Positions 1 to 10,126 of a stretch of DNA of 64,000 nt are shown in pieces. Source of the DNA: Sphingomonas sp. Leaf10 (lineage in GTDB: Bacteria > Pseudomonadota > Alphaproteobacteria > Sphingomonadales > Sphingomonadaceae); contig NZ_LMKE01000034.1 of assembly GCF_001421245.1 (NCBI RefSeq), positions 189,611 to 253,610 of the forward strand, read 5' to 3'. Position 1 is the first letter of the stretch. Each line of letters opens with the position of its first letter. The notes below the pieces were generated by a model. That model was not told the origin of the DNA. It worked only from the letters and a program-made list of their open reading frames with translations, and ran no database searches. A program made the translations under genes and the position numbers.

Positions 1-7
1 CCCCCAG

Positions 8-29
8 CCCCTCCCTCGTCAGGGAGGGG
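8..29. repeat. Small stem-loop upstream of the MATE gene
   Basis: A 9-bp perfect inverted repeat (CCCCTCCCT / AGGGAGGGG) with a CGTC loop lies 50 bp before the MATE start codon. No T-run follows, so it is not a classical terminator. It may be the 3' end signal of a gene beyond the left window edge. Confidence 0.4.
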
Positions 30-79
30 AGCAACACCTCAACTGGCCTCCCCCAACCGAACCCGTTACACGCGCGCCC

Positions 80-1471
80 ATGACCAACGCCGCCGCCCCC
101 GCCGCGCCCGCCAGCGCCCGCGCCGAACTGGCCGCGACGCTGCGGCTGGCGGCACCGCTCGTCGGCGCCAACCTGTTGCAGATGGCGGTCTATGCCGTCG
201 ACGTGGTGTTCGTCGCCCGGTTGGGCGCGGTCGAACTCGCTGCCGCCACGCTCGGCGTCTATATCTACAGCGTCATCCTGTTCGCCATGTCGGGGCTGGT
301 CGGTGCCGCCGCGCCGATCATCGCCGCCGAACTCGGCCGCCGCCGCCATGCGGTGCGCGAGGTGCGGCGCTCGTTCCGCATGGGCGCATGGATTGCGGTG
401 CTGGGCAGCCTGCCGTTCATGGCGCTGCTCGCCCATGGCGAAAGCCTGTTGCTGCTCGCCGGACAGGACCCGCGCGTCGCGGTGCGCACCGACGCCTTTC
501 TCGACATTCTGCTCTGGGCGTTGATCCCGGCACTGGCGGGCACGGTGATGCGGATCACCGCATCGGCGCTCGGCCGTGCCGGCTGGGCGATGGCGATCAC
601 CGCGCTCGGCCTTGCCGTGTCGATCCTCGCCAACTGGTTGCTGGTGTTCGGCAATCTCGGCTTTCCGGCGCTGGGGCTGGAGGGGTCGGCGATCGCCAGC
701 CTGTCGACCGCCATCGCGATGATGCTCGCTTATGCCGTCGTCCTGCTCGCCGATCGCCGGCTGCGGCGCTTCCGCCTGTTCGGCAATTGGTGGCGCGGCG
801 AATGGGCGCGCCTGCGCCAGATCGTCATCCTCGGCGTGCCGATCGCGGCGACGATGACGTTCGAGGGCGCGTTATTCTCCGCCGCCGGTTTCCTGATGGG
901 CCGGATCGGCGTGACCGAGGTCGCCGCCCACGCCATCGCGCTTCAGATTGCCGCCTTCCTGTTCCAGGTACCGTTCGGCATCGCGCAGGCGGCGACGATC
1001 CGCGTCGGCCTCGCTTACGGCGCGGGCGACCGCATCTGGATCGGCCGCGCCGGCTGGTCCGCGTTGGTGGTCGGCACCGGCTTCATGGGGTTCACTGCGC
1101 TGCTGCTATGGATCGCGCCGCGCGCCTTCATCTCGGTCTATATCGATACGCAGGCACCTTCGAACGCCGCGATGGTCGCGCTGGCGCTGCAATATCTCGC
1201 CATCGCCGCCATCTTCCAACTGGCCGACGGAGCGCAGGCGGTGGCGGCGGGGGTGCTGCGCGGGGTACAGGATACGCGGGTGCCGATGGTCATCGCGCTG
1301 ATCGGCTATTGGGGGATCGGCTTCACCGCCTCGGTCGCGCTTGGCTTCTGGACCAACCTTGCCGGGGTCGGGGTGTGGATCGGGCTGGCGCTCGGGCTGC
1401 TGGTCGTCGCGCTGCTGCTGGTCGATCGCTGGCGGCGGCGCGATCGGCTGGGGCTGGTTCGACCCGTCTGA
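80..1471 (+). CDS. MATE family multidrug/Na+ antiporter
   Basis: Inner-membrane exporter of the MatE (NorM/DinF-like) family, expected to move cationic drugs or metabolites out in exchange for Na+ or H+. The 463-residue product has about twelve hydrophobic segments in two similar halves, the usual size and layout. The N-terminal part carries the family signature around '[20 protein letters not shown]' (residues ~25-44), and '[12 protein letters not shown]' lies near residue 190. The ATG at 80 is preceded by an Ala/Pro-rich leader in the protein and has no clear ribosome site. It stands alone: the next gene, groES, has its own promoter. The substrate cannot be told from sequence. Confidence 0.9.
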   Translation: MTNAAAPAAPASARAELAATLRLAAPLVGANLLQMAVYAVDVVFVARLGAVELAAATLGVYIYSVILFAMSGLVGAAAPIIAAELGRRRHAVREVRRSFRMGAWIAVLGSLPFMALLAHGESLLLLAGQDPRVAVRTDAFLDILLWALIPALAGTVMRITASALGRAGWAMAITALGLAVSILANWLLVFGNLGFPALGLEGSAIASLSTAIAMMLAYAVVLLADRRLRRFRLFGNWWRGEWARLRQIVILGVPIAATMTFEGALFSAAGFLMGRIGVTEVAAHAIALQIAAFLFQVPFGIAQAATIRVGLAYGAGDRIWIGRAGWSALVVGTGFMGFTALLLWIAPRAFISVYIDTQAPSNAAMVALALQYLAIAAIFQLADGAQAVAAGVLRGVQDTRVPMVIALIGYWGIGFTASVALGFWTNLAGVGVWIGLALGLLVVALLLVDRWRRRDRLGLVRPV

Positions 1472-1511
1472 CGGGGGCCACGTACCAGCGTCAAAATTGT
1501 TCCGACGCTGC

Positions 1512-1540
1512 TTGACGGTGGATGAACGGCTGCACATATC
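1512..1540 (+). promoter_or_regulatory. Probable groESL promoter
   Basis: TTGACG (1512-1517) and CATATC (1535-1540) are spaced by 17 bp, a good fit to a housekeeping -35/-10 pair. The predicted transcription start falls at or just before the CIRCE operator at 1548-1574, the usual arrangement for HrcA-repressed chaperonin operons. The assignment rests on pattern and context only. Confidence 0.6.
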
Positions 1541-1547
1541 CCGGCAG

Positions 1548-1574
1548 CTGGCACTCCCGAACGGTGAGTGCCAA
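1548..1574. promoter_or_regulatory. CIRCE operator (HrcA binding site) of groESL
   Basis: The left arm CTGGCACTC (1548-1556) and right arm GAGTGCCAA (1566-1574) are separated by exactly 9 nt. The arms pair at eight of nine positions and closely match the CIRCE consensus TTAGCACTC-N9-GAGTGCTAA. The site lies 37 bp before the groES start. Family knowledge predicts repression by HrcA and derepression on heat shock. The hrcA gene is not in this window. Confidence 0.9.
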
Positions 1575-1610
1575 GACATGTTTCGTACTGCCAATCAAAG
1601 GGAATTGCGC

Positions 1611-1898
1611 ATGAACTTCCGTCCGCTGCACGACCGCGTGCTCGTCCGCCGCGTCGAGGCCGAGGAAAAGACGCTCGGCGGGATCATCATCCCCGACACC
1701 GCCAAGGAAAAGCCGCAGGAAGGCGAAGTCGTCGCCGCCGGCGCTGGCGCCAAGAACGACAAGGGCGAAGTTTCGCCGCTCGACGTCAAGGCCGGCGACC
1801 GCATCCTGTTCGGCAAGTGGTCGGGCACCGAGGTCAAGGTCAACGGCGAAGACCTGCTGATCATGAAGGAATCGGACATCCTCGGCATCGTTGGCTGA
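1611..1898 (+). CDS. groES: Co-chaperonin GroES
   Basis: The 10-kDa chaperonin cap forms a heptameric lid on GroEL and assists ATP-dependent protein folding in the cytoplasm. The 95-residue product has the standard start ([16 protein letters not shown]), the mobile loop '[19 protein letters not shown]' (~17-35) and the ending '[14 protein letters not shown]'. Length is normal. The ATG at 1611 follows AAAGGGAA. A longer in-frame reading from 1341 runs back into the MATE gene and through the CIRCE site, so it is rejected. It is the first gene of groES-groEL, with a CIRCE operator upstream. Confidence 0.98.
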   Translation: MNFRPLHDRVLVRRVEAEEKTLGGIIIPDTAKEKPQEGEVVAAGAGAKNDKGEVSPLDVKAGDRILFGKWSGTEVKVNGEDLLIMKESDILGIVG

Positions 1899-1928
1899 AC
1901 GACCGGTTCTGACCCGTCACACTTGCGT

Positions 1929-1954
1929 CGCGAGTGTGAACTTAGTGAACTTTG
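1929..1954 (-). repeat. 26-nt intergenic repeat, copy 1 (groES-groEL gap)
   Basis: Read on the minus strand this is CAAAGTTCACTAAGTTCAC followed by ACTCGCG. It contains two near-tandem 9-mers (AAAGTTCAC/TAAGTTCAC). The second copy, on the plus strand at 56104-56129, differs at one of 26 positions. This copy fills much of the 78-bp gap between groES and groEL, just before the groEL ribosome site. Confidence 0.8.
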
Positions 1955-1955
1955 A

Positions 1956-3620
<1,665 letters not shown>

Positions 3621-3627
3621 TTTCGGA

Positions 3628-3651
3628 CCGGGGCAGGGAAACCTGCCCCGG
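3628..3651 (+). terminator. Stem-loop after groEL
   Basis: A perfect 10-bp stem (CCGGGGCAGG / CCTGCCCCGG) is closed by a GAAA tetraloop, 7 nt after the groEL stop. No T-tract follows. It may stabilise the 3' end or act with the stronger hairpin at 3736-3773. A second short palindrome, CGGGTGCC-AA-GGCACCCG (3672-3689), lies between them. Confidence 0.55.
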
Positions 3652-3735
3652 ACACGAAATCAGAACGGCCGGCGGGTGCCAAGGCACCCGACCGACGGGC
3701 ACCGGCTTTGCCGGTGCCGTTCCGATCCAGACAAA

Positions 3736-3773
3736 GAAAAGGCCGGGAAGGGACACCCCTTCCCGGCCTTTTC
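3736..3773. terminator. Bidirectional intrinsic terminator between groEL and DUF2147 gene
   Basis: A perfect 17-bp inverted repeat (3736-3752 with 3757-3773) surrounds an ACAC loop. It ends in TTTT on the plus strand and, by symmetry, TTTT on the minus strand. It lies between convergent genes, so it can terminate both groEL and the minus-strand gene ending at 3802. Confidence 0.9.
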
Positions 3774-3801
3774 ATGTCGGCTATCCCGTAACCGAACTCA
3801 C

Positions 3802-4212
3802 CTACCCCGCCGGCTTCCACGTCTGCGTCTGGCACAGGAAAGCGATACACCCCTGCACCTTCAACGTGCCGTCGCCATTCTTCGACACGATCGACTTGTA
3901 CGTCTTGCCGTTGCGCGGATCATAGATCCGCCCCCGCCAGTCCTTCCCGGCATCGCTGAACCCGCTCAGGATCGGCATGCCAAGGATCGGTCGCGAGCGC
4001 AGCGCCGGGTCGCTGTTATTGACGTCGGTCTTGGGCGCGTTCGGCTCGGACTTGAGGATACGGACCAGCTTGCCGCACACGGTAGCACCACAGCGACCGA
4101 TCTCGATCACGCCCGACCCGTCCTCGGTGACATAGTGCCCGGCGATCGGAGTCGCCGCAAACGCCGGTGCGGCCAGCAGCAAAGCGCCGGCGAGGAACGG
4201 CGACCGCATCAT
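3802..4212 (-). CDS. DUF2147 family exported protein
   Basis: The 136-residue product has a signal peptide (FLAGALLLAAPAFA, residues ~6-19) and a DUF2147 domain, seen in 'GHYVTEDGSGVIEIGRCGAT', 'CGKLVRI', 'GMPILSGF' and 'WRGRIYDPRNGKTYKS'. Members are periplasmic, predicted lipocalin-like beta-barrels of uncertain role. Cysteines at 'RCGATVCG' and 'GCIAFLC' could form disulfides. The ATG at 4212 overlaps the stop of the upstream complex I gene (ATGA), suggesting translational coupling. A second ATG at 4209 is equally possible. A longer frame running up to 4980 is read-through of non-coding sequence. Confidence 0.85.
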   Translation of the reverse strand: MMRSPFLAGALLLAAPAFAATPIAGHYVTEDGSGVIEIGRCGATVCGKLVRILKSEPNAPKTDVNNSDPALRSRPILGMPILSGFSDAGKDWRGRIYDPRNGKTYKSIVSKNGDGTLKVQGCIAFLCQTQTWKPAG

Positions 4213-4490
4213 TTGAAGTTGTCGGCGTAAGCTTGCAGCTTCAGCTTGCGCTCGGGCGCCGGCACCACATGGAACTCGATCCCTTCGCGCGTGGCATAAT
4301 CGGTGGCCGCGTCGAGCGAGGGAAAGCGCAGTTTCACCTGTTCGCGGGTATCGCCCGATCCGGCCCAACCGGTCAGCGGATCGGCCTGCTTCGGCTCGGC
4401 CGGTTCGAACTCCAGCATCCAGATCTGCGTCTTGGCGCGCCCCGACTGCATCGCGTTCTTGGGATATTGATAGATACGAGCGTTGGGCAT
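4209..4490 (-). CDS. Complex I accessory subunit, NDUFS4-type (ETC_C1 NDUFA/NDUS4 family)
   Basis: This small accessory subunit of respiratory NADH:ubiquinone oxidoreductase is shared by alphaproteobacteria and mitochondria. The 93-residue product contains the family core 'ARIYQYPKNAMQSGRAKT', 'WMLEFEP', 'GWAGSGDTREQVKLRFPS' and 'DAATDYATREGIEFHVV'. The start at 4490 (MPNARIYQ) matches the usual N-terminus and has AAGG upstream. An in-frame ATG at 4523 would add eleven residues. It sits away from any nuo operon, as is usual, and overlaps the next gene by four bases. Confidence 0.9.
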   Translation of the reverse strand: MPNARIYQYPKNAMQSGRAKTQIWMLEFEPAEPKQADPLTGWAGSGDTREQVKLRFPSLDAATDYATREGIEFHVVPAPERKLKLQAYADNFK

Positions 4491-5755
<1,265 letters not shown>

Positions 5756-5772
5756 GCCTGCACGACGACCGT

Positions 5773-5799
5773 ACCCCGGCGAAGGCCGGGGTCCAGTTG
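5773..5799 (+). repeat. REP-like palindrome, left end of the GIY-YIG unit
   Basis: ACCCCGGC-GAAG-GCCGGGGT (5773-5792) is a perfect 8-bp stem with a 4-nt loop, followed by CCAGTTG. The whole 27 nt recurs perfectly as the reverse complement at 6120-6146, so the two copies bracket the GIY-YIG gene. The copy begins 17 bp after the mdh stop codon. Confidence 0.9.
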
Positions 5800-5813
5800 G
5801 GTCAAGGTCAGCG

Positions 5814-6110
5814 ATGGAACGACGTGCTTTCGTCTATATCATGGCCAACAGACGCAACGGGACGATCTATCTCGGATCGACCAGCGACTTGGTGAAGCGC
5901 GTTTACGACCACCGCCACGGGACGGTCGACGGCTTCACCAAAGAACGAACTTGTCATCGCCTCGTCTGGTTCGAGGTGCATGGCGACATCAATTCCGCCC
6001 GCCTGCGCGAGCGGCGAATGAAGGAATGGAAGCGAGCGTGGAAACTGCGCGAGATCGAAGGTCTCAATCCCGACTGGGACGACCTGTACGATCGGATCGC
6101 ACGACCATGA
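5814..6110 (+). CDS. GIY-YIG superfamily endonuclease (COG2827-like), repeat-bounded
   Basis: The 98-residue single-domain protein has the hallmarks of the GIY-YIG nuclease fold: '[21 protein letters not shown]' in two parts (FVYIM, then IYLG with STSDL, residues ~6-26), the helix '[10 protein letters not shown]', 'LVWFEVHGD' and the acidic helix '[12 protein letters not shown]' with the likely metal-binding Glu (~71). Proteins of this class are widespread in sphingomonads with no established function. The start at 5814 ([10 protein letters not shown]) is the usual one. It interrupts the mdh-suc operon on the same strand and is bounded by inverted 27-bp repeats at 5773 and 6120. A mobile or repeat-processing role is inference. 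Confidence 0.88.
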   Translation: MERRAFVYIMANRRNGTIYLGSTSDLVKRVYDHRHGTVDGFTKERTCHRLVWFEVHGDINSARLRERRMKEWKRAWKLREIEGLNPDWDDLYDRIARP

Positions 6111-6119
6111 CCGCCTTCG

Positions 6120-6146
6120 CAACTGGACCCCGGCCTTCGCCGGGGT
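6120..6146 (-). repeat. REP-like palindrome, right end of the GIY-YIG unit
   Basis: This is a perfect 27-nt reverse complement of 5773-5799: CAACTGG followed by ACCCCGGC-CTTC-GCCGGGGT (stem 6127-6134 with 6139-6146). It begins 9 bp after the nuclease stop and ends 16 bp before sucD. Confidence 0.9.
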
Positions 6147-6162
6147 CCGCTGGAGCAGACGC

Positions 6163-7047
6163 ATGAGCATCCTCGTCAACAAGAACACCAAAGTCATCAC
6201 CCAGGGGATGACCGGCGAAACCGGCAGCTTCCATACCAAGGCGGCGCTGGAATACGGCACGCAGATGGTCGGCGGCGTGACGCCGGGCAAGGGCGGCACC
6301 GAGCATCTCGGCCTGCCGGTCTACAACACCGTTGCCGAAGCCAAGTCCAAGACCGGTGCCGACGCCTCGGTCATCTATGTTCCGCCGCCCTTCGCGGCCG
6401 ACTCGATCCTCGAAGCGATCGATGCCGAAATCCCGCTGATCGTCGCGATCACCGAAGGCATTCCGGTGCTTGACATGGTCAAGGTCAAGCGCGCGCTATC
6501 GGGTTCGAAGTCGCGGCTGATCGGTCCGAACTGCCCAGGCGTGCTGACGCCGGGCGAGTGCAAGATTGGCATCATGCCCGGCAGCATCTTCAAGCAGGGC
6601 AGCGTCGGCGTGGTCTCGCGCTCGGGCACGCTGACCTATGAAGCGGTGTTCCAGACCTCGAACGCCGGCCTGGGTCAGACGACTGCCGTCGGCATCGGTG
6701 GTGACCCCGTGAACGGCACCAACTTCATCGACGTGCTGGAGCTGTTCCTCGCCGACGACGAGACCCAGTCGATCATCATGATCGGCGAGATCGGCGGCGA
6801 TGCGGAGGAACAGGCCGCGCAGTTCCTGATCGACGAAGCCAAGCGCGGCCGCAAGAAGCCGATGGCCGGCTTCATCGCGGGCCGCACCGCGCCTCCGGGC
6901 CGCCGCATGGGCCATGCCGGCGCGATCGTGTCGGGCGGCAAGGGCGACGCGGAAAGCAAGATCGCGGCAATGGAAGCCGCCGGCATCAAGGTTGCGGCAT
7001 CGCCCAGCGAGCTGGGTTCGACGCTGCTGCAGGTGCTGAACGGTTGA
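6163..7047 (+). CDS. sucD: Succinyl-CoA synthetase (succinate-CoA ligase) subunit alpha
   Basis: This CoA-binding alpha subunit carries the phosphohistidine that couples succinyl-CoA cleavage to nucleotide triphosphate formation. The 294-residue product has normal length. It shows the CoA-binding start '[20 protein letters not shown]', '[20 protein letters not shown]' (~128-147) and the active-site loop '[10 protein letters not shown]' with His251. The ATG at 6163 is 16 bp after a REP-like palindrome. The beta subunit gene sucC, often adjacent in other bacteria, is not here; the place before sucD is taken by the GIY-YIG unit. Confidence 0.97.
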   Translation: MSILVNKNTKVITQGMTGETGSFHTKAALEYGTQMVGGVTPGKGGTEHLGLPVYNTVAEAKSKTGADASVIYVPPPFAADSILEAIDAEIPLIVAITEGIPVLDMVKVKRALSGSKSRLIGPNCPGVLTPGECKIGIMPGSIFKQGSVGVVSRSGTLTYEAVFQTSNAGLGQTTAVGIGGDPVNGTNFIDVLELFLADDETQSIIMIGEIGGDAEEQAAQFLIDEAKRGRKKPMAGFIAGRTAPPGRRMGHAGAIVSGGKGDAESKIAAMEAAGIKVAASPSELGSTLLQVLNG

Positions 7048-7055
7048 ACGTGACT

Positions 7056-7102
7056 TGCCCCGTGCGTGGAACCGCACGGGGCACCGCCCGGTTCGACCGG
7101 GC
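7056..7102 (+). other. Two stem-loops in the sucD-sucA gap
   Basis: The first hairpin has an 11-bp perfect stem (TGCCCCGTGCG, 7056-7066, with 7073-7083) and a TGGAAC loop. The second has a 7-bp stem GCCCGGT/ACCGGGC (7086-7102) with a TCG loop. No T-run follows, so they are more likely RNA-processing or 3'-stabilising elements that tune sucD against sucAB than terminators. Confidence 0.6.
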
Positions 7103-7123
7103 ACAAGCGGACAGGATGTGACC

Positions 7124-10084
7124 ATGGGCTACGAAGGCCAGGATTTCGACATCGCCGCCGGCGTCAGCCCGGCATTCGTGGAAACGCTCTATGGTCGCTA
7201 CCGCGAGGATCCCTCGTCGGTCGATGCCGGCTGGCGTCAGTGGTTCGACGGACTGGAGGGTGCGACCCAGCATCCCAGCTGGCAGAGCAAGCGCTGGCCG
7301 CTGACCGACACCGACGCGCTGACCGCCGCGCTCGACCCGACGCAGATGGAGCCGGCGCCCAAGCCCGCCAAGGGCGGCAAGCCCGCCCCGGCGGCGGCCC
7401 CGGCCGCGCCGAAGGTCGATGTGGCGAAGGCCGCCGGCGACGCGATCCGTGCCCAGATCCTGATCCGCACCTATCGGGTGCGTGGCCACCTCGCCGCCAA
7501 TCTCGATCCGCTGGGTCTCGCCCGGCGTGAACTGCCCGAAGACCTCCGCACCGAATATCACGGCTTCTCCGATGCCGAAATCGACACGCCGGTGTATCTG
7601 GGCGGCACGCTCGGCCTCGAATGGGCGACCGTGCGCGAGATCGTCGACATCCTGCGCGCCAATTACTGCGGCAATGTCGGCCTCGAATATATGCACATCG
7701 CGGACGTGGAGGAGCGCAAGTTCCTTCAGGACCGGATGGAAGGCCGCGACAAGGCGATCCAGTTCAGCCCCGAAGGCAAGAAGGCGATCCTCGCCAAGGT
7801 CATCGAGGCGGAACAGTGGGAGAAGTTCCTCGGCCGCAAGTACGTCGGCACGAAGCGCTTCGGCCTCGATGGCGGTGAATCGATGATCCCGGCGCTCGAA
7901 GCGGTCATCAAGTACGGCGGCCAGCTCGGCGTGCGCGAGATCGTGTACGGCATGGCGCATCGCGGTCGTCTGAACGTGCTGACCAACGTCATGAACAAGC
8001 CGTTCCGCGTCCTCTTCCACGAATTCGCGGGCGGCAGCGCCAACCCCGACGATATCGGCGGTTCGGGCGACGTGAAGTACCACCTCGGCACCTCGACCGA
8101 CCGCAGCTTCGACGACGTGTCGGTGCACATGTCGCTGGTCGCGAACCCCAGCCACCTCGAAGCGGTCAACCCGGTCGTGCTGGGCAAGGTGCGCGCGCAA
8201 CAGACCTTCCGTGGCGACCTCGAAAAGCACGAGCAGGTGCTGCCGGTCCTGATCCACGGCGACGCAGCATTCGCGGGTCAGGGGATCGTGTGGGAATGCC
8301 TCGGCTTCTCGGGCATTCGCGGGTACAACACCGGCGGCTGCGTCCACTTCATCATCAACAACCAGGTCGGTTTCACGACCTCGCCGCAATTCGCGCGCTC
8401 GTCGCCCTATCCGTCGGACGTGGCGAAGGGCGTGCAGGCGCCGATCTTCCACGTGAACGGCGACGATCCCGAAGCGGTGACCTTCGCCACCAAGATGGCG
8501 ATCGAGTTCCGTCAGGCGTTCAAGCGCGACATCGTCATCGACATGTGGTGCTATCGCCGCTTCGGCCATAACGAGGGCGACGAACCGTCCTTCACCCAGC
8601 CGCTGATGTACGCGAAGATCAAGGGCCATCCCGGCGTCAGCGAGATCTATGGCAAGCGGTTGCAGGAGGAAGGCGTCATCGACGGCGACTTCGCCGCTGC
8701 CAAGACCGCCGAGTTCACCCAGCTGCTGGAAGGTGAATTCGAAAACGCCAAGAGCTACAAGCCCAACCGCGCCGACTGGTTCGCCGGTCGCTGGTCGGGA
8801 CTGCACGCGCCGATGGATGCGGAGGGCTCGCGCCGTTCGGTCGACACCGGCATCGAACAGAAGCTGTTCGACTCGCTCGGCCGCACGCTGACCACGGTCC
8901 CCGACAGCATTCAGGTCCACAAGACGCTGTCGCGCGTCCTCGACGCCAAGCGCGGCATGTTCGCGAATGGCGAAGGCTTCGACTGGGCGACCGCCGAGGC
9001 GCTGGCCTTCGGCTCGCTGCTGTCGGAAGGCTTCGGCGTCCGTCTGTCGGGTCAGGATTCGGGTCGCGGCACCTTCTCGCAGCGGCACGCGGTGTGGGTC
9101 GACCAGACCGACGAGCACAAGTATGTGCCGCTCAACAATATCGAGCATGGCAGCTTCGAAGTGCTCGACAGCCCGTTGTCGGAATATGGCGTGCTCGGCT
9201 TCGAGTACGGCTATGCGCTCGCCGATCCGAAGGCGCTGGTCATCTGGGAAGCACAGTTCGGCGATTTCGCCAACGGTGCGCAGATCATGATCGACCAGTT
9301 CATCGCCGCCGGTGAGGCCAAGTGGCTGCGTGCTAACGGCCTCGTAATGATGCTGCCGCACGGCTATGAAGGTCAGGGTCCGGAGCATAGCTCGGCGCGT
9401 CTGGAACGCTTCCTGCAACTGTGTGCGGGCGACAATATGCAGGTCGCCAACGTCACTTCACCGGCTAACCTGTTCCACTTGTTGCGCCGGCAGATGCATC
9501 GCAACTTCCGCAAGCCCCTGGTCATCATGACGCCAAAGTCGCTGCTGCGGCACAAGCTGGCGGTATCGAAGACCGAGGACTTCCTGCCGGGTACGCACTT
9601 CAAGCGGCTGCTGTCCGATCCGTCGGCCCCGGCGGATGCGAACACCACCCGTCTGGTGCTGTGTTCGGGCAAGGTCGCGTTCGACCTGATCGAAGCGCGC
9701 GATGCGGCCGGCGATACGCAGACCCAGATCGTTCGCGTGGAACAGATCTATCCGTTCCCGTCAGACGCGCTGGTCGAGCGGCTGAAGCGCCTGCCCAACC
9801 TGACCGATGTGGTCTGGGCACAGGAAGAGCCGAAGAACAACGGTTCGTGGTTCCTGGTCGAACCGGCGATCGAAGAGGCATTGGCCGAGGCCGGTGCACA
9901 GGTCGCACGCGCCCGCTATGCCGGTCGTACGGCAGCGGCATCGCCCGCCACCGGGCTGATGAAGCGGCACCAGGCCGAACAGGGCGCGCTGGTCGCCGAT
10001 GCGCTCGGCCACAATGTCCGCGACGAAATCCGCCGCACCCGTCAGGCCGAGGGCGATCGCGCCACCGGCAAGGCCGCATCCTAA
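7124..10084 (+). CDS. sucA: 2-oxoglutarate dehydrogenase E1 component
   Basis: This thiamine-diphosphate enzyme decarboxylates 2-oxoglutarate and passes the succinyl group to the lipoyl arm of SucB. The 986-residue product begins with the E1 N-terminal motif (SPAFVETLYGRYREDPSSVD, ~15-34). It has an Ala/Pro linker at ~80-105, the active-site region 'YGMAHRGRLNVLTNV', 'GHNEGDEPSFTQP', the transketolase-like part 'SQRHAVWVDQ' and the C-terminal 'VEQIYPFPSDALVERLK'. The start at 7124 (MGYEGQDFD) is chosen over an upstream in-frame codon at 7055 that would lie in the hairpin region. It is followed after 42 bp by sucB. Confidence 0.97.
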   Translation: MGYEGQDFDIAAGVSPAFVETLYGRYREDPSSVDAGWRQWFDGLEGATQHPSWQSKRWPLTDTDALTAALDPTQMEPAPKPAKGGKPAPAAAPAAPKVDVAKAAGDAIRAQILIRTYRVRGHLAANLDPLGLARRELPEDLRTEYHGFSDAEIDTPVYLGGTLGLEWATVREIVDILRANYCGNVGLEYMHIADVEERKFLQDRMEGRDKAIQFSPEGKKAILAKVIEAEQWEKFLGRKYVGTKRFGLDGGESMIPALEAVIKYGGQLGVREIVYGMAHRGRLNVLTNVMNKPFRVLFHEFAGGSANPDDIGGSGDVKYHLGTSTDRSFDDVSVHMSLVANPSHLEAVNPVVLGKVRAQQTFRGDLEKHEQVLPVLIHGDAAFAGQGIVWECLGFSGIRGYNTGGCVHFIINNQVGFTTSPQFARSSPYPSDVAKGVQAPIFHVNGDDPEAVTFATKMAIEFRQAFKRDIVIDMWCYRRFGHNEGDEPSFTQPLMYAKIKGHPGVSEIYGKRLQEEGVIDGDFAAAKTAEFTQLLEGEFENAKSYKPNRADWFAGRWSGLHAPMDAEGSRRSVDTGIEQKLFDSLGRTLTTVPDSIQVHKTLSRVLDAKRGMFANGEGFDWATAEALAFGSLLSEGFGVRLSGQDSGRGTFSQRHAVWVDQTDEHKYVPLNNIEHGSFEVLDSPLSEYGVLGFEYGYALADPKALVIWEAQFGDFANGAQIMIDQFIAAGEAKWLRANGLVMMLPHGYEGQGPEHSSARLERFLQLCAGDNMQVANVTSPANLFHLLRRQMHRNFRKPLVIMTPKSLLRHKLAVSKTEDFLPGTHFKRLLSDPSAPADANTTRLVLCSGKVAFDLIEARDAAGDTQTQIVRVEQIYPFPSDALVERLKRLPNLTDVVWAQEEPKNNGSWFLVEPAIEEALAEAGAQVARARYAGRTAAASPATGLMKRHQAEQGALVADALGHNVRDEIRRTRQAEGDRATGKAAS

Positions 10085-10126
10085 CCGTGTTATTACCCCC
10101 GACACGGGGGAGATGAGGAAGATCCG

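Noticed and set aside
6986..9418. An 810-codon open frame on the minus strand opposite sucA (and similar long antisense frames opposite groEL, sucB, lpdA and the RND permease).
   Set aside because: These are a side effect of high third-position GC. Their translations are rich in Arg/His/Asp/Gly, match no family, and lie fully opposite well-supported genes.
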